DNA of 64,000 nucleotides, taken from assembly GCA_030077755.1 (NCBI GenBank), contig JAQJZZ010000019.1, positions 1,683,967 to 1,747,966 of the forward strand, written 5' to 3'. This document shows, piece by piece, positions 42,561 to 56,100 of the stretch. The translations under genes were made by a program, and so were the position numbers. The DNA is from Filosporella fistucella (lineage: Eukaryota; Ascomycota; Leotiomycetes; Helotiales). The notes beneath the pieces were generated by a model, which worked only from the letters and a program-made list of their open reading frames with translations, had not been told where the DNA came from and did not search any database. Numbering within the stretch: position 1 is the first letter of the stretch; each line of letters begins with the position of its first letter.

Positions 42561-45500
42561 ATTAACCTTTACTTATAAGGTTCCTAGTGCTAGTGGTCTT
42601 AACGCTAAAAAGATCGCTATTTTTTAAGAGTTGGTCTAAGAGGTTAAGCGCTTTTATTTGGCTTATAAATATTAGGTATAACCCTTTCCTTAGCTTAAGA
42701 TGCTCTTGCTAATTGCCTTATAATATAATATTCATAATAAGCTTTCCCTTCCTAATATTAATAAAGATATTCCTAAAAGCATCCTCATAATATTTTCTTA
42801 GATTTAAGTGATTTCTAGGTGGCATTTAGGTGGCTTTATCTTTGCTTTAAGATACCTTAGGCTATTTTTATTTTTGCCCTTAATAAAATAAAATGCTTTC
42901 TTACCCAAGTGCTAAATATATTTATAATATTTCTAAAATATGCCTTTATTCCTGCTTCATTTTACTTATATTAGCCATTATTCCTAATTTATTTCCCGCT
43001 TTTTCGGGGTCTTCCCCTCCTCTTCTTCTTTTTACCTAATAGCTAAGAGGTTCCTTCCTAATTTGCTTTAGGTGGCTCAACTTTATTATCCTATTCTTTT
43101 ATAGGTAGCCTATGGTTTTTAAGGTACGCATTTAATATTTCCTTTATATTCCTTAAATTTAGGTATATTAGGAGCCAGGTATTATAATTCTTTAGCTATC
43201 CCTTTCATTTTATAAGATATTTTATATTTTTTATTTTATTATCTTATATATGATCTAAAATGGATTCTATTTCCTATTCCTGCTCATTTTCTTCGTTTTT
43301 AAGCTCTAATAGCTTACCCTCTTAATACCGCTTAGGCTCTTCTCCTTCCCTTTTATAATATGGCTCTAAAAGTAATACGTAAAATATATTATGCAATCTA
43401 GCATAAATGCTTAAAAGCTTTAAATAATATATAAATTCTCTTATTAGTTTAATTACCTAAAAAGGACTTATATATTTAGGCTAAAGTTTATTATATTTTA
43501 TTCTCAGATTCTTAGTGGAAAGCATTACCCACTAATAAAGGGAATAGTATTTATTTAGCCGTGATTTATTAAAATACTTTTCACGGCTTTCCTAAGCATG
43601 CTTCTAGAGACCTTTTAGGGCTTCTCGCTCTTTCTTTATTAAATTTGCTCTTTCTCGCGTAGCTAGTACCTCCCCCTTAATACCCCTAACCTTAGGGTTT
43701 TATGGTAGCTTAGGATTATATCCATAATATACCTTAAAAGGAGTAGAACTAAGAACCGAGTGAATAGAGTTATTATAAGTAAATTTGGCAAAGCTAAATT
43801 AGTGTACCTAATTTGATTTTCTCATATTATAATAATATTTTAAATAGTGTTTAAGCACCTGGTTTTATCTTTCTATTTGCCTATCTATTTATAAATAAAA
43901 TATAGTGGATAGCTTTTACCTATAATATAAGTAAAAGCATAATGTAAACTAGAAATTTAAAGTGAACACGCTGCCACGGTCTAAAATAATGCTTTTAAGG
44001 CACCCAAAAACCGAGAATACTTTTTCCTAAAGAAGTTTTGCCATTTCAGGAGCTATAATCTCCTTATTACATGGGATATATTTTGCTATCTTATAATATT
44101 TATAGACTATTATAAGAATGCTATTAAGGATCTTCTTATCTAGGCCTTTTATAGGCGGAAGTCCTATAATAAAATCCATGGTAATTTCTTACTATGGTTA
44201 TATTAATTATAAGGGTATCTAAAGTAACCCATAAAGAGCATATCTCTTTACTTTACTCCTTTAGCATATAATATACTCTTTAATATATTCTCTTATATTA
44301 GATTCCATTTATTCCTAATAATAATATTTATGGAATAGCTCTAGAGTCTTCTCTATACCATAGTGCCCTGCTAAAGGGTTATTATAATAAAGTTTTATAA
44401 CTTCTTGCCTTAATGCTTAATTATTTAATATATAGATTCTATTTTTCCACCTAATAGCACCTTAATCATTAATTGTCCAAGTCTTAGAATCTTAAGGCGG
44501 GTTATTATATTCTCTCCTAGATTTATATATAATGCATTTCTTATTATTAGTTTAAGCCAGCTTAATAAGCACCTTGAGAGGTGTTTAAAAAGGTGCTAAT
44601 ATAGTGGCTAAGCGAGTTATTACATTTATTTATAAACGTGAAAGAAGCAATTTATAACCTGCTATTCCCTAGCATAATATATTAAGGTATATATAATTGC
44701 CTTTATTAATAGGCTTAAATGAATTTATAAATAGATTATTTAAGGGGCCTGCTATAGCCATTCTTAAGGACGCCTCATTATCCTCCCCTTAAGGTTTCCA
44801 GGTGCCTTTGCTCTACTTTATTTATATAGAATATAGCTTATTTTCTTTAATTATTTTAATAGCTCTATTCTCTAGCTATGTTGGTCTTATAAACCTAATT
44901 ACTGCCGCGAAGCCGCCGGCCAACTTATTCTAAAAAGTAGGCAATTATAATTATGGATTTAAGAAGGTCTTATTTACATTAGCCTCCTTCTTATAATTAG
45001 GACGCCTATTAAGCGCGTTTGCCGGGTTTAAGGAACCTTTCTAATATATAATCTCAAAATTATATATAAATAGGTATATTGCCCATTTAGCTTATCTTTC
45101 TTCTAAGTACTTTACGTTTATCTAATATTTAAGGTTATAATAATCTATAATCACTTTAATTATATAAATGGTACCTTTAAGGTAATATCGCTATTCCTTA
45201 AAGCTTTTAATAATAGCTAGCATCTCTTTATTATATATAGCATAATTTAGCTTAGCTTGGTTTAGTTTTCTTGAAAAGAACGTTATTAGCTTCTAATATT
45301 CCTTTATATTACCGTCCCTTACCTATTATAAGAGCGTGCCAGCTATAATGAATCCGGAGGCATTTATCTCTAATCTAATCCTCTTAAAGGAATTAAAATG
45401 GAGTAGGAAAGGCGCTTTATAAAAGGCTTCTTTAAGCGCACCAAAGCTTATAATAGCTTTAGGAATATAGATAAAAGGTTTTATTTTCATACCATTCTTT

Positions 45501-48500
45501 ATTCCCTTTAAGGAATTGGTAAGGCCTATAGCTAGGTTAGAGTATCCATAAATAAACCTTTAATAAAAGTTATAAAATCCTAAAAAAATCTGGATCTCCT
45601 TATAGGATTCTGGCATAGGCTAGTCCGCTATGGTCCGAAGCCTTATAAGGTCTAGATAGACACCATTTATAGCTATAATAAACCCTAAGAATTTAATAGT
45701 CTTAACTCCAAATTCGCACTTGCTAAGTTTTATAAATAGAGTATGCTTCTTAAGTCTTTAGAAAACCTTACGGATGTATTTAGGATATTATAAGGGATCC
45801 TTTAAGTAAATTAAAATATTATCCAAGTATATAATTATAAAATTATTTAGCATTCCCGATATAGCACTATTAATATAAGCCTAAAAAGTTGCTAGTATAT
45901 TTATTAGCCCGAAGGGTATTACCTAATATTTAAAGTGACTATAATGGGTCCTAAAAGCAATCTTTTAAACGTCTTCCTCCCATATCTTTATTTAATGATA
46001 CGCATCTTTAAGATCTAATTTCGTGAAAACCTTTATACTAATTAAGCGATTAAGGGTTTTATTTATTAAGGGCAAAGAATGCTAGTTCTTAATAATAACC
46101 TTATTAAGACCTTAATAGTCCATATATAATCTAATTCCCTTATCCTTCTTTAAAATAAATAGAATTAGGGCACTTATAAGGCTTTTAAATGGCCTAATCC
46201 ATCCTTTTTCTAATGCATCCTTAAAATACGTTTTAAGGGCCATAAGTTAAGGTTTAAAGAGGTTATATAGGGGCCTATAAGGGACCTGCCCATTAATCTC
46301 AATAGCATGTTTATAACCTCGTTTAAATATAGTAGCGCTATTTAAGTCAAATATATCTTTAAACTTGGCCAAGTATTCTGGCAATTGGACTTCCTTCTTT
46401 TTACTAATAATATATACTCGGAGGGGTATAAGTGCCATTTCGGCATTAATATTATACCTCTTAGGATAAGTGCATTTCCCTTAATAATTCTAAAAATAAT
46501 CGCATTCGTCTACCTTTATAATAAATAAAGCTTGTGGCTCTAGGGTATTATTAGCAGCCAGAATGGTATTAAACTCCTTTATAAATAAAATTTTAATACC
46601 ATTCCAGTCCTTAATATAGGCCTAGCGAGAGCTGGCCTAATTATATAACCCTATACCCTTTAGGCAAAACCAGTTATACCCTAGGATTAGCTTATATCCA
46701 CTCTTTTTAAACCCGTAAAGCCTTATTTTAAATTCCTTAGTGGTTCCTTAGGAGTCCCTTGCCTTAATAATTATATTATAGGCTTTAATTACCCGAAAAT
46801 TACCTTTACCCACTATATTAAACTAGATATTATAATAGGCTAAAAGCACTATTCCTAACCTTTAGGCTTTATAAATATTAATAAAGGAATTATTTATACC
46901 CATATTAGCGAGTGCCTCTAAGATACCTTTAGCCCTTATTATAATTTATAATAACTTAATAACGATTATTAAACGCCTATATAATTCGCTACTAGGCCCT
47001 TTAACGCTTAAGACTTGGCGGGAGCTTTTCCCGAATTCCCTAAGGAATCTTCTCTTTTAATAGTAGCTAGCCTTTTAGTAGCTCGGAGGTTCTATTTAGC
47101 CTCTTATAATTTTGCTTTCTCTAGGTTAGCTTTTACCTATTTAGCTCTATTTAGGCAAATAGGGCTACTCGCAAGGTGGCCCTTTTATTTATATAAATAG
47201 CAGGTTACCTTAGAGAGAGGCTTCCGGTCACTATAAGATGTGCTTATAAAATTACTCGATAAGGCGGAGGAAGCATTCCTTTTCCGACGGTCATAATCTT
47301 GCTAAGGCCATTAAGAGGCTCCTAAAGAGTTCCTCTTAGGCTTCCTGCCCTTATAATCACGTCTTTTTTCAGACTTATTACTATCCTTATACTTATGCTT
47401 ATTTTGGCTTATAGCATTATTTATTCTTTTTATTAGGATCTTAGCCTTTTAAGCGGCTATTTACTAGCTAAGGACGGTATCTAATATTATATTTATAATT
47501 ATAATTTGCATTTTTTTAATTAATATCTCATTTATAAGGGCAAGCTTAAGGGTAGCTATTCTTTTAAACTCCTCTTAATTTCCGGAAAGGTTTTGCTCTA
47601 ATAACTCTATCCTTTTTATTAATTATATAATATTCTTATTAGGCCTTTATTTTAGCCCTTACAATTTTCTATAGGCTTTAGCACTATGCTCTTCACTATT
47701 TTATATAATATTTAAACTCTAGCATTTAAAGTTATTTTAGGCTATTAAAAGGCCCCGGCGATTTTGACATTTATTATTAAGAATGGACTAGTGCTTTATA
47801 AGTGGGCAACCCATTTTAAACTTTTAAATTATAATATTTATACGTTCCCTATAAGAATTATATAAACTCGGCTAGTTATTAAAGATTAGCTCAAAAGCAT
47901 TAAAGAAGGCCCGGTGTTCCTTAGGGTTCTTGCCTTTATAAAAAGGTGAGAAGGTTGCCTTTTTCTTTATTTTAAAGGAGAAGTCTACTTCTCGCTCCTA
48001 ATCCGTTTACGGCCATATGCGGTCACTTATAGGAGCCTTAAAGCTACCATTCTCTATATATAAATCACGGATATGCATAAGCAATTATATTATAGGGCCG
48101 TAATTGGCGCCTATTTCTATAATAGGATAGTGTGCATAAGCAATAAATAAAGTATTATTAGGGCCTATTTAACCACCTATAAGGTTACCCTTAAGGTCTA
48201 TAAACCCTATATATGACCGACCTCGAGGTATAGATCCTCTATTAAAGATAATAGCTTTATATACTTACCTATTACGGTCGGTACTCTCTTTAAGGCGTTT
48301 AATAGCCTGCTTTAGTTTATTAATTATAATCTTTTAAGCATGTAACGCGTTAAGTCAAGCTATGTCCCTCTCACGATATTTTCTAAGAGTGGATATAGGA
48401 GTAAGGATAGGAATATAGGAGGGCTCCTAGGAAACCCCTAAAAGGGCACTAGTCATTTCCACGTCTTCCTGCTCCTGCTTGGACTAATAGCCTTTATCCG

Positions 48501-48770
48501 TCATATTAATAACCTAGGATTTAATCCCATTAATATATTTGCTAAGAGTTTCATCTTCCTTAGCGGCGGTCCTAAAGACCTCTATAATAACCGTCCTAGA
48601 CGATTCGCCATTATAGTCCTTAGTAATCTAAAAAGAGGCTTATTAGCGAATTGTAATATTAGTGGCACGCGCGGCGGCGCTAGTGGTAATAAGGTTATTA
48701 GCAAATATAATATTAGTAATTAAAAGATTAATAAATTATACTCCCGTCCTTAAAGGCAGAGAGTTTAAAA

Positions 48771-48961
48771 TGTGAGACGTATAAATGAAAGGCAATTTAA
48801 TGAGTAAAATAAATTATATTTTAATATGAGACTAAACTCTAGCCTTTTAAAATGCTAGAGTTAGACTATTTAAGGGGTGCTTAAGGGGTTCCTATAAACT
48901 GCCGAATATAACCGAATAATTGAGGTTATATGAAATTACAATTTCAATTATACACCTAACA
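48771..48961 (-). repeat. 5' LTR of element 2 (191 bp)
   Basis: Pairs with 41047-41237. Followed on the plus side by the GAAAT duplication and then by element 1 sequence. Confidence 0.85.
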
Positions 48962-51580
48962 GAAATGCGTAAATCGATAGTGGCTAGAGTTTTTACCCAT
49001 TGCACTTATTATCTATTTAATTCCTTTATTATAATAAAATAAACCAAGTTTTTATAATTTATTAATACTTAAACCGGGTTAGGTGCACCCTTTAAGTATA
49101 TTCTCCATTTCCTATAAGCATCCATAATTGCCAAGAATTCTTTATTATAAATCTCGTAATTTAGTTTTATTATTAATAATTTATAGAAATAATAAGCGAC
49201 TAATTGCTATTTTCCTTATTCATTAGGCTAGCTAAGCATAGCTTTAATAGCATAATCGGAAGAATCTATTTTAACCCTAATTAGTGACTAGGGTTTATAA
49301 GTAATTAGGACCGGGGCCTCCGTAAATGCTTTCTTAAGTTTTATAAAGCTTTGGTCCGCCTTATTATTTTATTTAAAGGTTAGGTCCTTTTTTATTAACT
49401 CGGTTAGTAGGGCTATTACGTTTAAATAACTTTTAATAAACCTCCTATAATAATTGGCGAATCCTAAAAAGGATTATATATCCTTTATATAAGTTAATTC
49501 CTTTTAATTAAGGACTATTTATATTTTGGCTAAGTCTATTTTAAGTCCATTAATGCCGATAATAAACCTAAGGAAAGTTACCTCCATTTAATAAAAGAAA
49601 TACTTTTCTAGCTTAAATCTAAAATCAATTAACTTAAGTGCTAATAGCATTACTTAAATATCCCTAACATATTATTAGGCGTCCTTAGAGTATATTAGTA
49701 TATTATTTAAATATATAATATAATATACGTCTAATAAATGCGAGAGGATATTATTTATAACCCTTTATATAATAGCTAGGGCATTAATTAACCCAAAAGG
49801 CATAACCTAATACTCATATAATCCTTATAGCATTTAAAATGCTATTTTCCACTTATTCCTTTCCTTAATCCTAATAAGGTTAAAGGCTCCTCTTAGGTTA
49901 AGCTAAGTAAATATCCTTACCCCTTATAGGCGGTCCCTTAGGTTATTTGCTAATAATAATAGGAAACGGTCTTTAACCGTAATCTCATTTAATTTCCTAT
50001 AATCCACGTATAATCTTAATTCCCCTCCCTTTTTAGGTATAAATAATATCGGGCTAGCTGCCGGCGACTTAAATGGTTATATAAACCCTTTTTTTAGGTT
50101 TTTATTAATATATTTTTTAAGCGTCCTTTAGTCTTCCGTCAAAAGTTTATATATGGTTTTAAATAATAATATCTTTCCCTTTATAATCTTAATCGTATAA
50201 TCCTATGGCTTATGTATTAATAATGCTTTTAGACCTACTTTATTCTAAAATAGTCCATTAAACTCTTTATATTCCTTAGGTACTTTTCTTAATAGCAAAC
50301 CCTAAGGTAAGTATTTTAGCTCTTTTACGGAAGTGGCGCATGCTTCTCGCTAGCTAAGTTCTAAGTTCTTATATTTAACCTATAATGTCTTATTATATAA
50401 GTAACTCTTAAGGATTACTATTCTTGCTTTTTAATTAATAGTGGGCCTATATTATTTTAACCATAGCATCCTAAGGATAATTTAATATTATCTTATTTTA
50501 ATAATATTAAATTATATTTCTTCTTTATACCCTTCCTCCGTCCTTATATAGGTTAATACCATTTGCATATTAATTAACCCTCCTCGGTTATTAACTAATG
50601 ATCCATTGACTATTAATAGCGAGTATAGGTCCTTAGCGACCCTAATTAATATATTAATGAGTAGCACGGTTTCTAGTGATATAAAGTTTCCTATTACTCT
50701 ATAGTTTATTATTGCTTTAATTAGTTCTTTATATCCCTTTAAGTATATGCTTAGGTATAATTATTTTTTACTCGGTCCTCTTATAGTGCATATCTCGCCC
50801 CCGGTAATCCTTCTTAATTTATAACTAAAGTCTTTTCTCACCTTTTAACTTTTATTTACTTCTCGGATTTCCGTACCCGTTTATTAGGTTTTAATATCCG
50901 TTTAGGTTTAGATATTCGGGTCTAAGTACGTGACTCGGTATATTTTTTCCAAATAAAGTATTAATCCCGTGAATCCTTTTATGATTCCTTTATCATATAA
51001 TATTCCTATGGCGTCATTTTATTAAAAGCGGTTTTCTGCGTCTTATTTACGTAAGGTCCAATACTTATAAAGTTAGGGGGCTAGAGGTCCGGTTTCCTTA
51101 AGGCGAGTCCAATAAGTGCTATATACTTAATTTTATACTTTATATCCATGGAAGCTTTGCTAAAGTATTCCCTTCTTATTAACCTCTATTGGCCTCTAAA
51201 ACGTTCCCTAGGTCGGCCTTCTTAGCTTAACTTTAAATGGTTCTTTAAATATAATCATTTTATTATCCTTAATCCCTATTATTCGCCACTCACGGCTCTA
51301 GCGGATTAGAGTATTTTCTCTTTAGACTACCTCCCATAATTCTCTTATCTAAGGGTCTTCCTAATAAACCTTCTTATAAAGCTAATACTTAATAATATAT
51401 TAATCCTTAAAATCCGCGCGTTAAGTTCCTTTGCTAAATGCTTTATATTTAATTCCTCGCTCTTCTTCTTAAGCGTCGGGTTTTAGTTAAGTATTAATCT
51501 TGGCTTCCTTTAATTACTCCTTTATTATTTAATAAATGCTAGGCTATCGTTCAATTATATAAGCTTCCTTTAATTTTATA
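48962..51580 (-). mobile_element. Ty3/Gypsy element 1, RT/RNase H part, truncated at the subtelomeric repeat
   Basis: On minus, from right to left: reverse transcriptase at about 49940-49690 (IFT*LNLRGAFNLIRIKERN, then YEY*VMPFGLINALAI and YLNNILIYSKD, the YxDD box changed to YLNN), then RNase H at about 49110-48962 (VLINYKNLVYFIIIKELN, then KTLATIDLRIS). The RNase H frame continues at 41046 with YIKRTENARADAF if element 2 and one GAAAT are removed, so the two halves are one pol gene. Gag/protease should lie at 50-51.58 kb; no 5' LTR is seen before the repeat starts at 51581, so that end is missing. Confidence 0.8.
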
Positions 51581-53138
51581 GGTCCAGGTTGCAGGCGGCG
51601 GCCGGCTAAGCGAGGCGGCCACGCCTCGCCCCCGCGATCCTCAACGGCGACCGTAGCAGAAATAAATTAATCTAGGGCTAAATCAGGTGCTAATTAGATG
51701 CAAATAGGCTAGGAATTAATCGCGCATTACATGCCCTTTATTCCTTATCTTTATCTTAATTATAACTTTTTTAATTTCATTTTAATAAGGACCTAGGCTT
51801 ATCACGTAATATTATATAATATTATATTAAGCTTAGTCGCAAAGCGTTACCCGATTTAATAATATATAATATCACATGATATTTAATCCTATTTACCTTA
51901 AAATAATCTTATTACCATAATTATTACTTATCCCGATATTAGTTACTTCTCCCTTAAATAAATATTACTTATGCTACATTTCTTCCCCAAGCCCCTCTTA
52001 AATTATTACCGTATTACTAGCGGTTAATATGTTATCAAAGCTATTGCCGCGAGAGAAAAAGCGCCGAGCTATTAAGCGAACTTACCGGTAATAATAAAGA
52101 ATCGCAAACCGCGGCTAATAGCTTATTCCACCAAGCTCCTTTATTCCTATTATATTCCCTAAGCCACTAAGCCAAAATATAATAGCATCTTCCTTATTTA
52201 TTATAGCTCTTTTAAGCGGCGCTAAATCCATACCTCTAATACTTAATACTTAATACTAGGTAAATTATAATACCTTATACCCTTAATATTTTTAGGCATT
52301 TAGCTTACTTAATATATAGAATCGAGTCCCTCGAGTAATAGGACGCTATAGTTTACTAAGGTCCAGGTTGCGGGCGGCGGCCGGCTAAGCGAGGCGGCCA
52401 CGCCTCGCCCCCGCGATCCTCGACGGCGACCGTGGCAGAGATAAATTAATCTAGGGCCAAATCAGGTGCTAATCGGATGCAAATAGGCTAGGAATTAATC
52501 GCGCATCGCATGCCCTTTATTCCTTACCTTTATCTTAATTATAACTTCTCTAATTTCATTTTAATAAGGACCTAGGCTTATCACGTGGTGTTATGCAATA
52601 TTATATTAAGCTTAGTCGCAAAGCGTTACCCGATCTAATAATATATAACATCACATAATATTTAATCCTACTTACCTTAAAATAATCTCACCACCACGAC
52701 TATTGCTTATCCCGATATTAGTTACTTCTCCCTTAAATAAATATTACTTATGCCACATTTCTTCCCCAAGCCCCTCTCGAATTATTACCGTATTACCAGC
52801 GGTTAACATGCCACCAAAGCTATCGCCGCGAGAGAGAAAGCGCCGAGCCATTGAGCGAACCTACCGGTGGCGATAAAGAATCGCAAACCGCGGCTAGTAG
52901 CCTACTCCACCAAGCTCCTTTATTCCTGCTATATTCCCTGAGCCACCAAGCCAAAATATAGTAGCATCTTCCTTATTTACCATAGCTCTTCTAAGCGGCG
53001 CTAAATCCATACCTCTGGTATTTAATACTTAATACCAGGTGAATTGCGATACCCTATACCCTTAATATCTTTAGGCATTTAGCTTACTTAATATATAAAG
53101 TCGAGTCCCTCGAGTAGTAGGACGCTATAGTCCACCAA
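51581..53138 (+). repeat. Two tandem copies of a 779-bp subtelomeric repeat
   Basis: Copy 1 is 51581-52359 and copy 2 52360-53138; both begin GGTCCAGGTTGC(A/G)GGCGGCGG and end ...ACTAAG / ...CACCAAG. The first ~75 bp are very GC-rich (inverted motif GAGGCGG-CCA-CGCCTC), the rest AT-rich. Copy 2 keeps C and G where copy 1 has T and A (for example CTCACCACCACGACTATTGC against CTTATTACCATAATTATTAC), which is the RIP pattern in both strands. No coding frame. Copy 2 is followed by GTTAGGGTCACC, containing one TTAGGG. Confidence 0.92.
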
Positions 53139-53149
53139 GGTTAGGGTCA

Positions 53150-56100
53150 CCATTTAGGCCGTTATAAGTAAATAATAATCCGAGTCTTAATAATCACCAA
53201 ATAGACCTTGAGCAGACCTTAATTCCCCCTCCTGCAATTCCTCATCCGGCTTTATTATTAGAGCCCGAAGAAATATACTTTCCTCCTAGGTCGCCTACCC
53301 CTTCCTTTATCCGCGAAAACAATGAGCCAAGTAGAAGCTACTCTAGCCCCCGACTCCCAAGTGATAACTCATAATTACGTAGCCCTCTATTATCTCATTA
53401 TTCCAAGCAAATATATGGGCTATCGAATAGTAACTCGGTCTCGAGTAAAGATACTATCCATTCATATATAGAGTCTAAACCGAATTCTAATAATTTATAC
53501 GCCTACTCGCTACCTGATACCGATCCGGGCCCGAATTACTAGCAAAGCGCTAGGGACATTAGCTCTAATAATGAATTAGCTTATATATCACCCGGGAGCG
53601 AGCAAGAGGAGACCCGATCCATTAAAGATAAAGAACAAGCCCTTAAAGACCAGCTACTCGGGATGGATTTAAGGGGCGAAGAGAGTGATGGGCCTAAGCT
53701 AGAGGAGGTCGAGGGGGACGGCGAGGCAAAGGAGATCGAGGTGGATAGAGAGGCGGAGGAGATTGAGGTGGATATCCCGCTTGAGCTTGCTCGCCACTTA
53801 ATACGCTTCTAAGGGTGCTTTATAGAGAAGCACGAAGAGATCGCGGATAAGCATTAAATCGACTTTAAATTATTTACTCCTAAGTAATACTTAACTCTCT
53901 AAGAATATAATACGTTAATTATAAGATGTGATTTGCCCGAACGGCTATCTAAGGCTAACCTACTTATATATTCGGATTATGACGAGAATATTTCGCGAAG
54001 CTAGTTAATAGCATTTAAAGGCCTAGTCCACTTTATTACTCCGTAAATTAGGGTCCTAGTAAGGAGCGATTAGGAGTCAAGTAATATAGGGAGTAATGGT
54101 AAAGAGGAGCCGGATATATTAGAGCCCCTAATTCATTTGTGCCTGCGCTGCTCCCAATATTGGATAGACTAGACCGAGGCTCGCTTTAATATCGATAGCT
54201 TTCTTGGGTTTACTTAAAGCCCGGCCTTTGCCAAATAAGGACTCCTTATTACATTTTACCCAAAGTTTAATGCTAACCTTCACACGAATCTCAAGTTGTT
54301 TATAAGCGTGCCAAGGACCATAATTCGGGGCGAAAGAGTTATAAAACGGACTTGCAAGGTGCTATTACACAAAGTTCCGCACTATTGCTAGGGGAGAGTG
54401 ATTGGTCACGATGACATTAGTATATTCTGGTTTTTCCCGCGCATATACGCATCAAATTTTATAACCAGTTTCCCTGGAACCGATAAGAGTATAGGCCATA
54501 GTTTATTATAGCTATGGACTGACTCGATCCTAATCCCGGCTCTATTTCGTCACTATTCGGGTTTAAATAGATAGCATTACCCCTTATCTTGGAGACATGC
54601 TCGCCGGCAAGCGTTATCCTATTAGCGAATTAAACCTTTATTATCCAATAATAAAGGGGAGTCGGAATACCGCGCACTTGCCCTATACTATCCTCTTTAC
54701 CCTTCGGCGCTCGTTACAATTTGGCAGGATATCTAGGAGCAATTGCTCCTCTTGCTAAATTAAATTTTCCGTGGCGCTTAGCTTTTTTTTTCGAGCAAAA
54801 ATACCAAGATCTAATATTTTACACTAATAATCGCCGAAGCCTAGCAAGCGTTTAATACCTCTCTTTCCAATGCTATAGACTTCACTTACTTATAGCGAGA
54901 TAAGTGCTAGATTAATCTTGATAAAGAGACCATTTACTTAAATTATAAACTCAATACGCCCGTAAATAGAGGGATGTTCAAAGCCGACTTAATGCCGATT
55001 ACCTATTTACTCCGTACCTATTACCAAGAGAGTTTTGCACGTTGGGCAGAATTATTTAAAGGGAAAAGATTAGTGAAATCCAGACTTTATCCTATAGCTA
55101 TGCTATGAGATATAAGTAATATAACCCTAGAAATGTCAAGATTGAGCAAGAAGCGGCTAATTGGCTAGGTTTTATCGTAAAGCTATAATTCCATTAAGGA
55201 ATTCTTTAACATAGCCAAAAATAAACCTTTCTCCCATAAATCTTTAAACCAAGTCGGTTGGGATAATGAGATTAGGAAGCTCCTATACCGGCTTAGGAAA
55301 GGTATATCTAAAAAGGCAATTAAGGGAATTCTCGAGGGATATTAACGAGATAAAGGATTCCTATATAATGCTATAACGGATAATGAAGGGCTATCGTTTG
55401 GCTACCGCGAAGAGCATCGCATCTCACTATTATTTATGGATTAATTAAAAGACCGCTTATGGATGATAAATGAGTGGGATATTATTCGGGACCGAGTAAA
55501 TGCAAACATGGCACATATTTAGGAGATAGCTATACCCGATTACATGTGCTTTCTCTATCTTAATATTAATAAGTATATTTCTCTTTTAAAATGGCTTTGC
55601 ACCCTAAACATTACTGGCCGCATTAGTTACGAGCACTATAAGTTAATGAGTATGCTTACTCAAGCCTTATTATTCACCTTTAATTCCGGACTAATAAATA
55701 TAGGCACCGAGATTTGGAAGATAGAATTTGAGCGACGGAGAGGCGGAGGGCAGGTTATTAATATGGGATTAGGCGACACTATAGCAGCCTACGGGTATGC
55801 ATGGTTTCCCTTATAAATAGATTGGGATCGGTTTTAATTCCTATTAGAGTTTACTTGAAATCTGGCCTTTAATAATAGTATGCTTCGCGAGACATACCAA
55901 GCTAACTAAAAGGTTATTAAGGATGCCAAGGAAGACCTAGCCCGACTTAAAGCTATATTATCTTGGCTATGGTTATACTAATCGGACGATATATGTCTTA
56001 AGTGGATTTTAAGGTACCTCTATCACATTTTAATAGTAGCTTACCGTAAGGAAGTCTTCCGTTATTGGAAGGATCTTATCCGGCCAGAATTTGAGGAGAA

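Larger units (their letters stand above)
41047..48961 (-). mobile_element. Full-length Ty3/Gypsy element 2 (7915 bp) nested in element 1, RIP-decayed
   Basis: Two direct 191-bp LTRs (41047-41237, 48771-48961) read TGTTAGGTG...CGTCTCACA on minus. The 5-bp GAAAT precedes the left LTR (41042-41046) and follows the right LTR (48962-48966): a target duplication. A polypurine tract (AAAAGGGGGGAATCT on minus) adjoins the 3' LTR. Pol relics in order on minus: EYLAKFKDIFDLNSATIF at 46438-46247; reverse transcriptase at about 46100-45790 with KLDLKDAY-like, PFGLAN and YLDNILIYLKD (the YxDD box altered to YLDN); and the integrase zinc-binding and core region at about 44400-43900 (MDFIIGLPPIKGLDKK, EKVFSVFGCLKSIILDRGSV). 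Gag should lie at 47-48.7 kb but is not readable. 41240-43200 is longer than expected and probably holds another insert. Confidence 0.85.

Noticed and set aside
47015..47200. Plus-strand 61-codon frame in element 2
   Set aside because: It lies antisense to the gag/protease side of a minus-strand retroelement and is a chance frame in decayed DNA.
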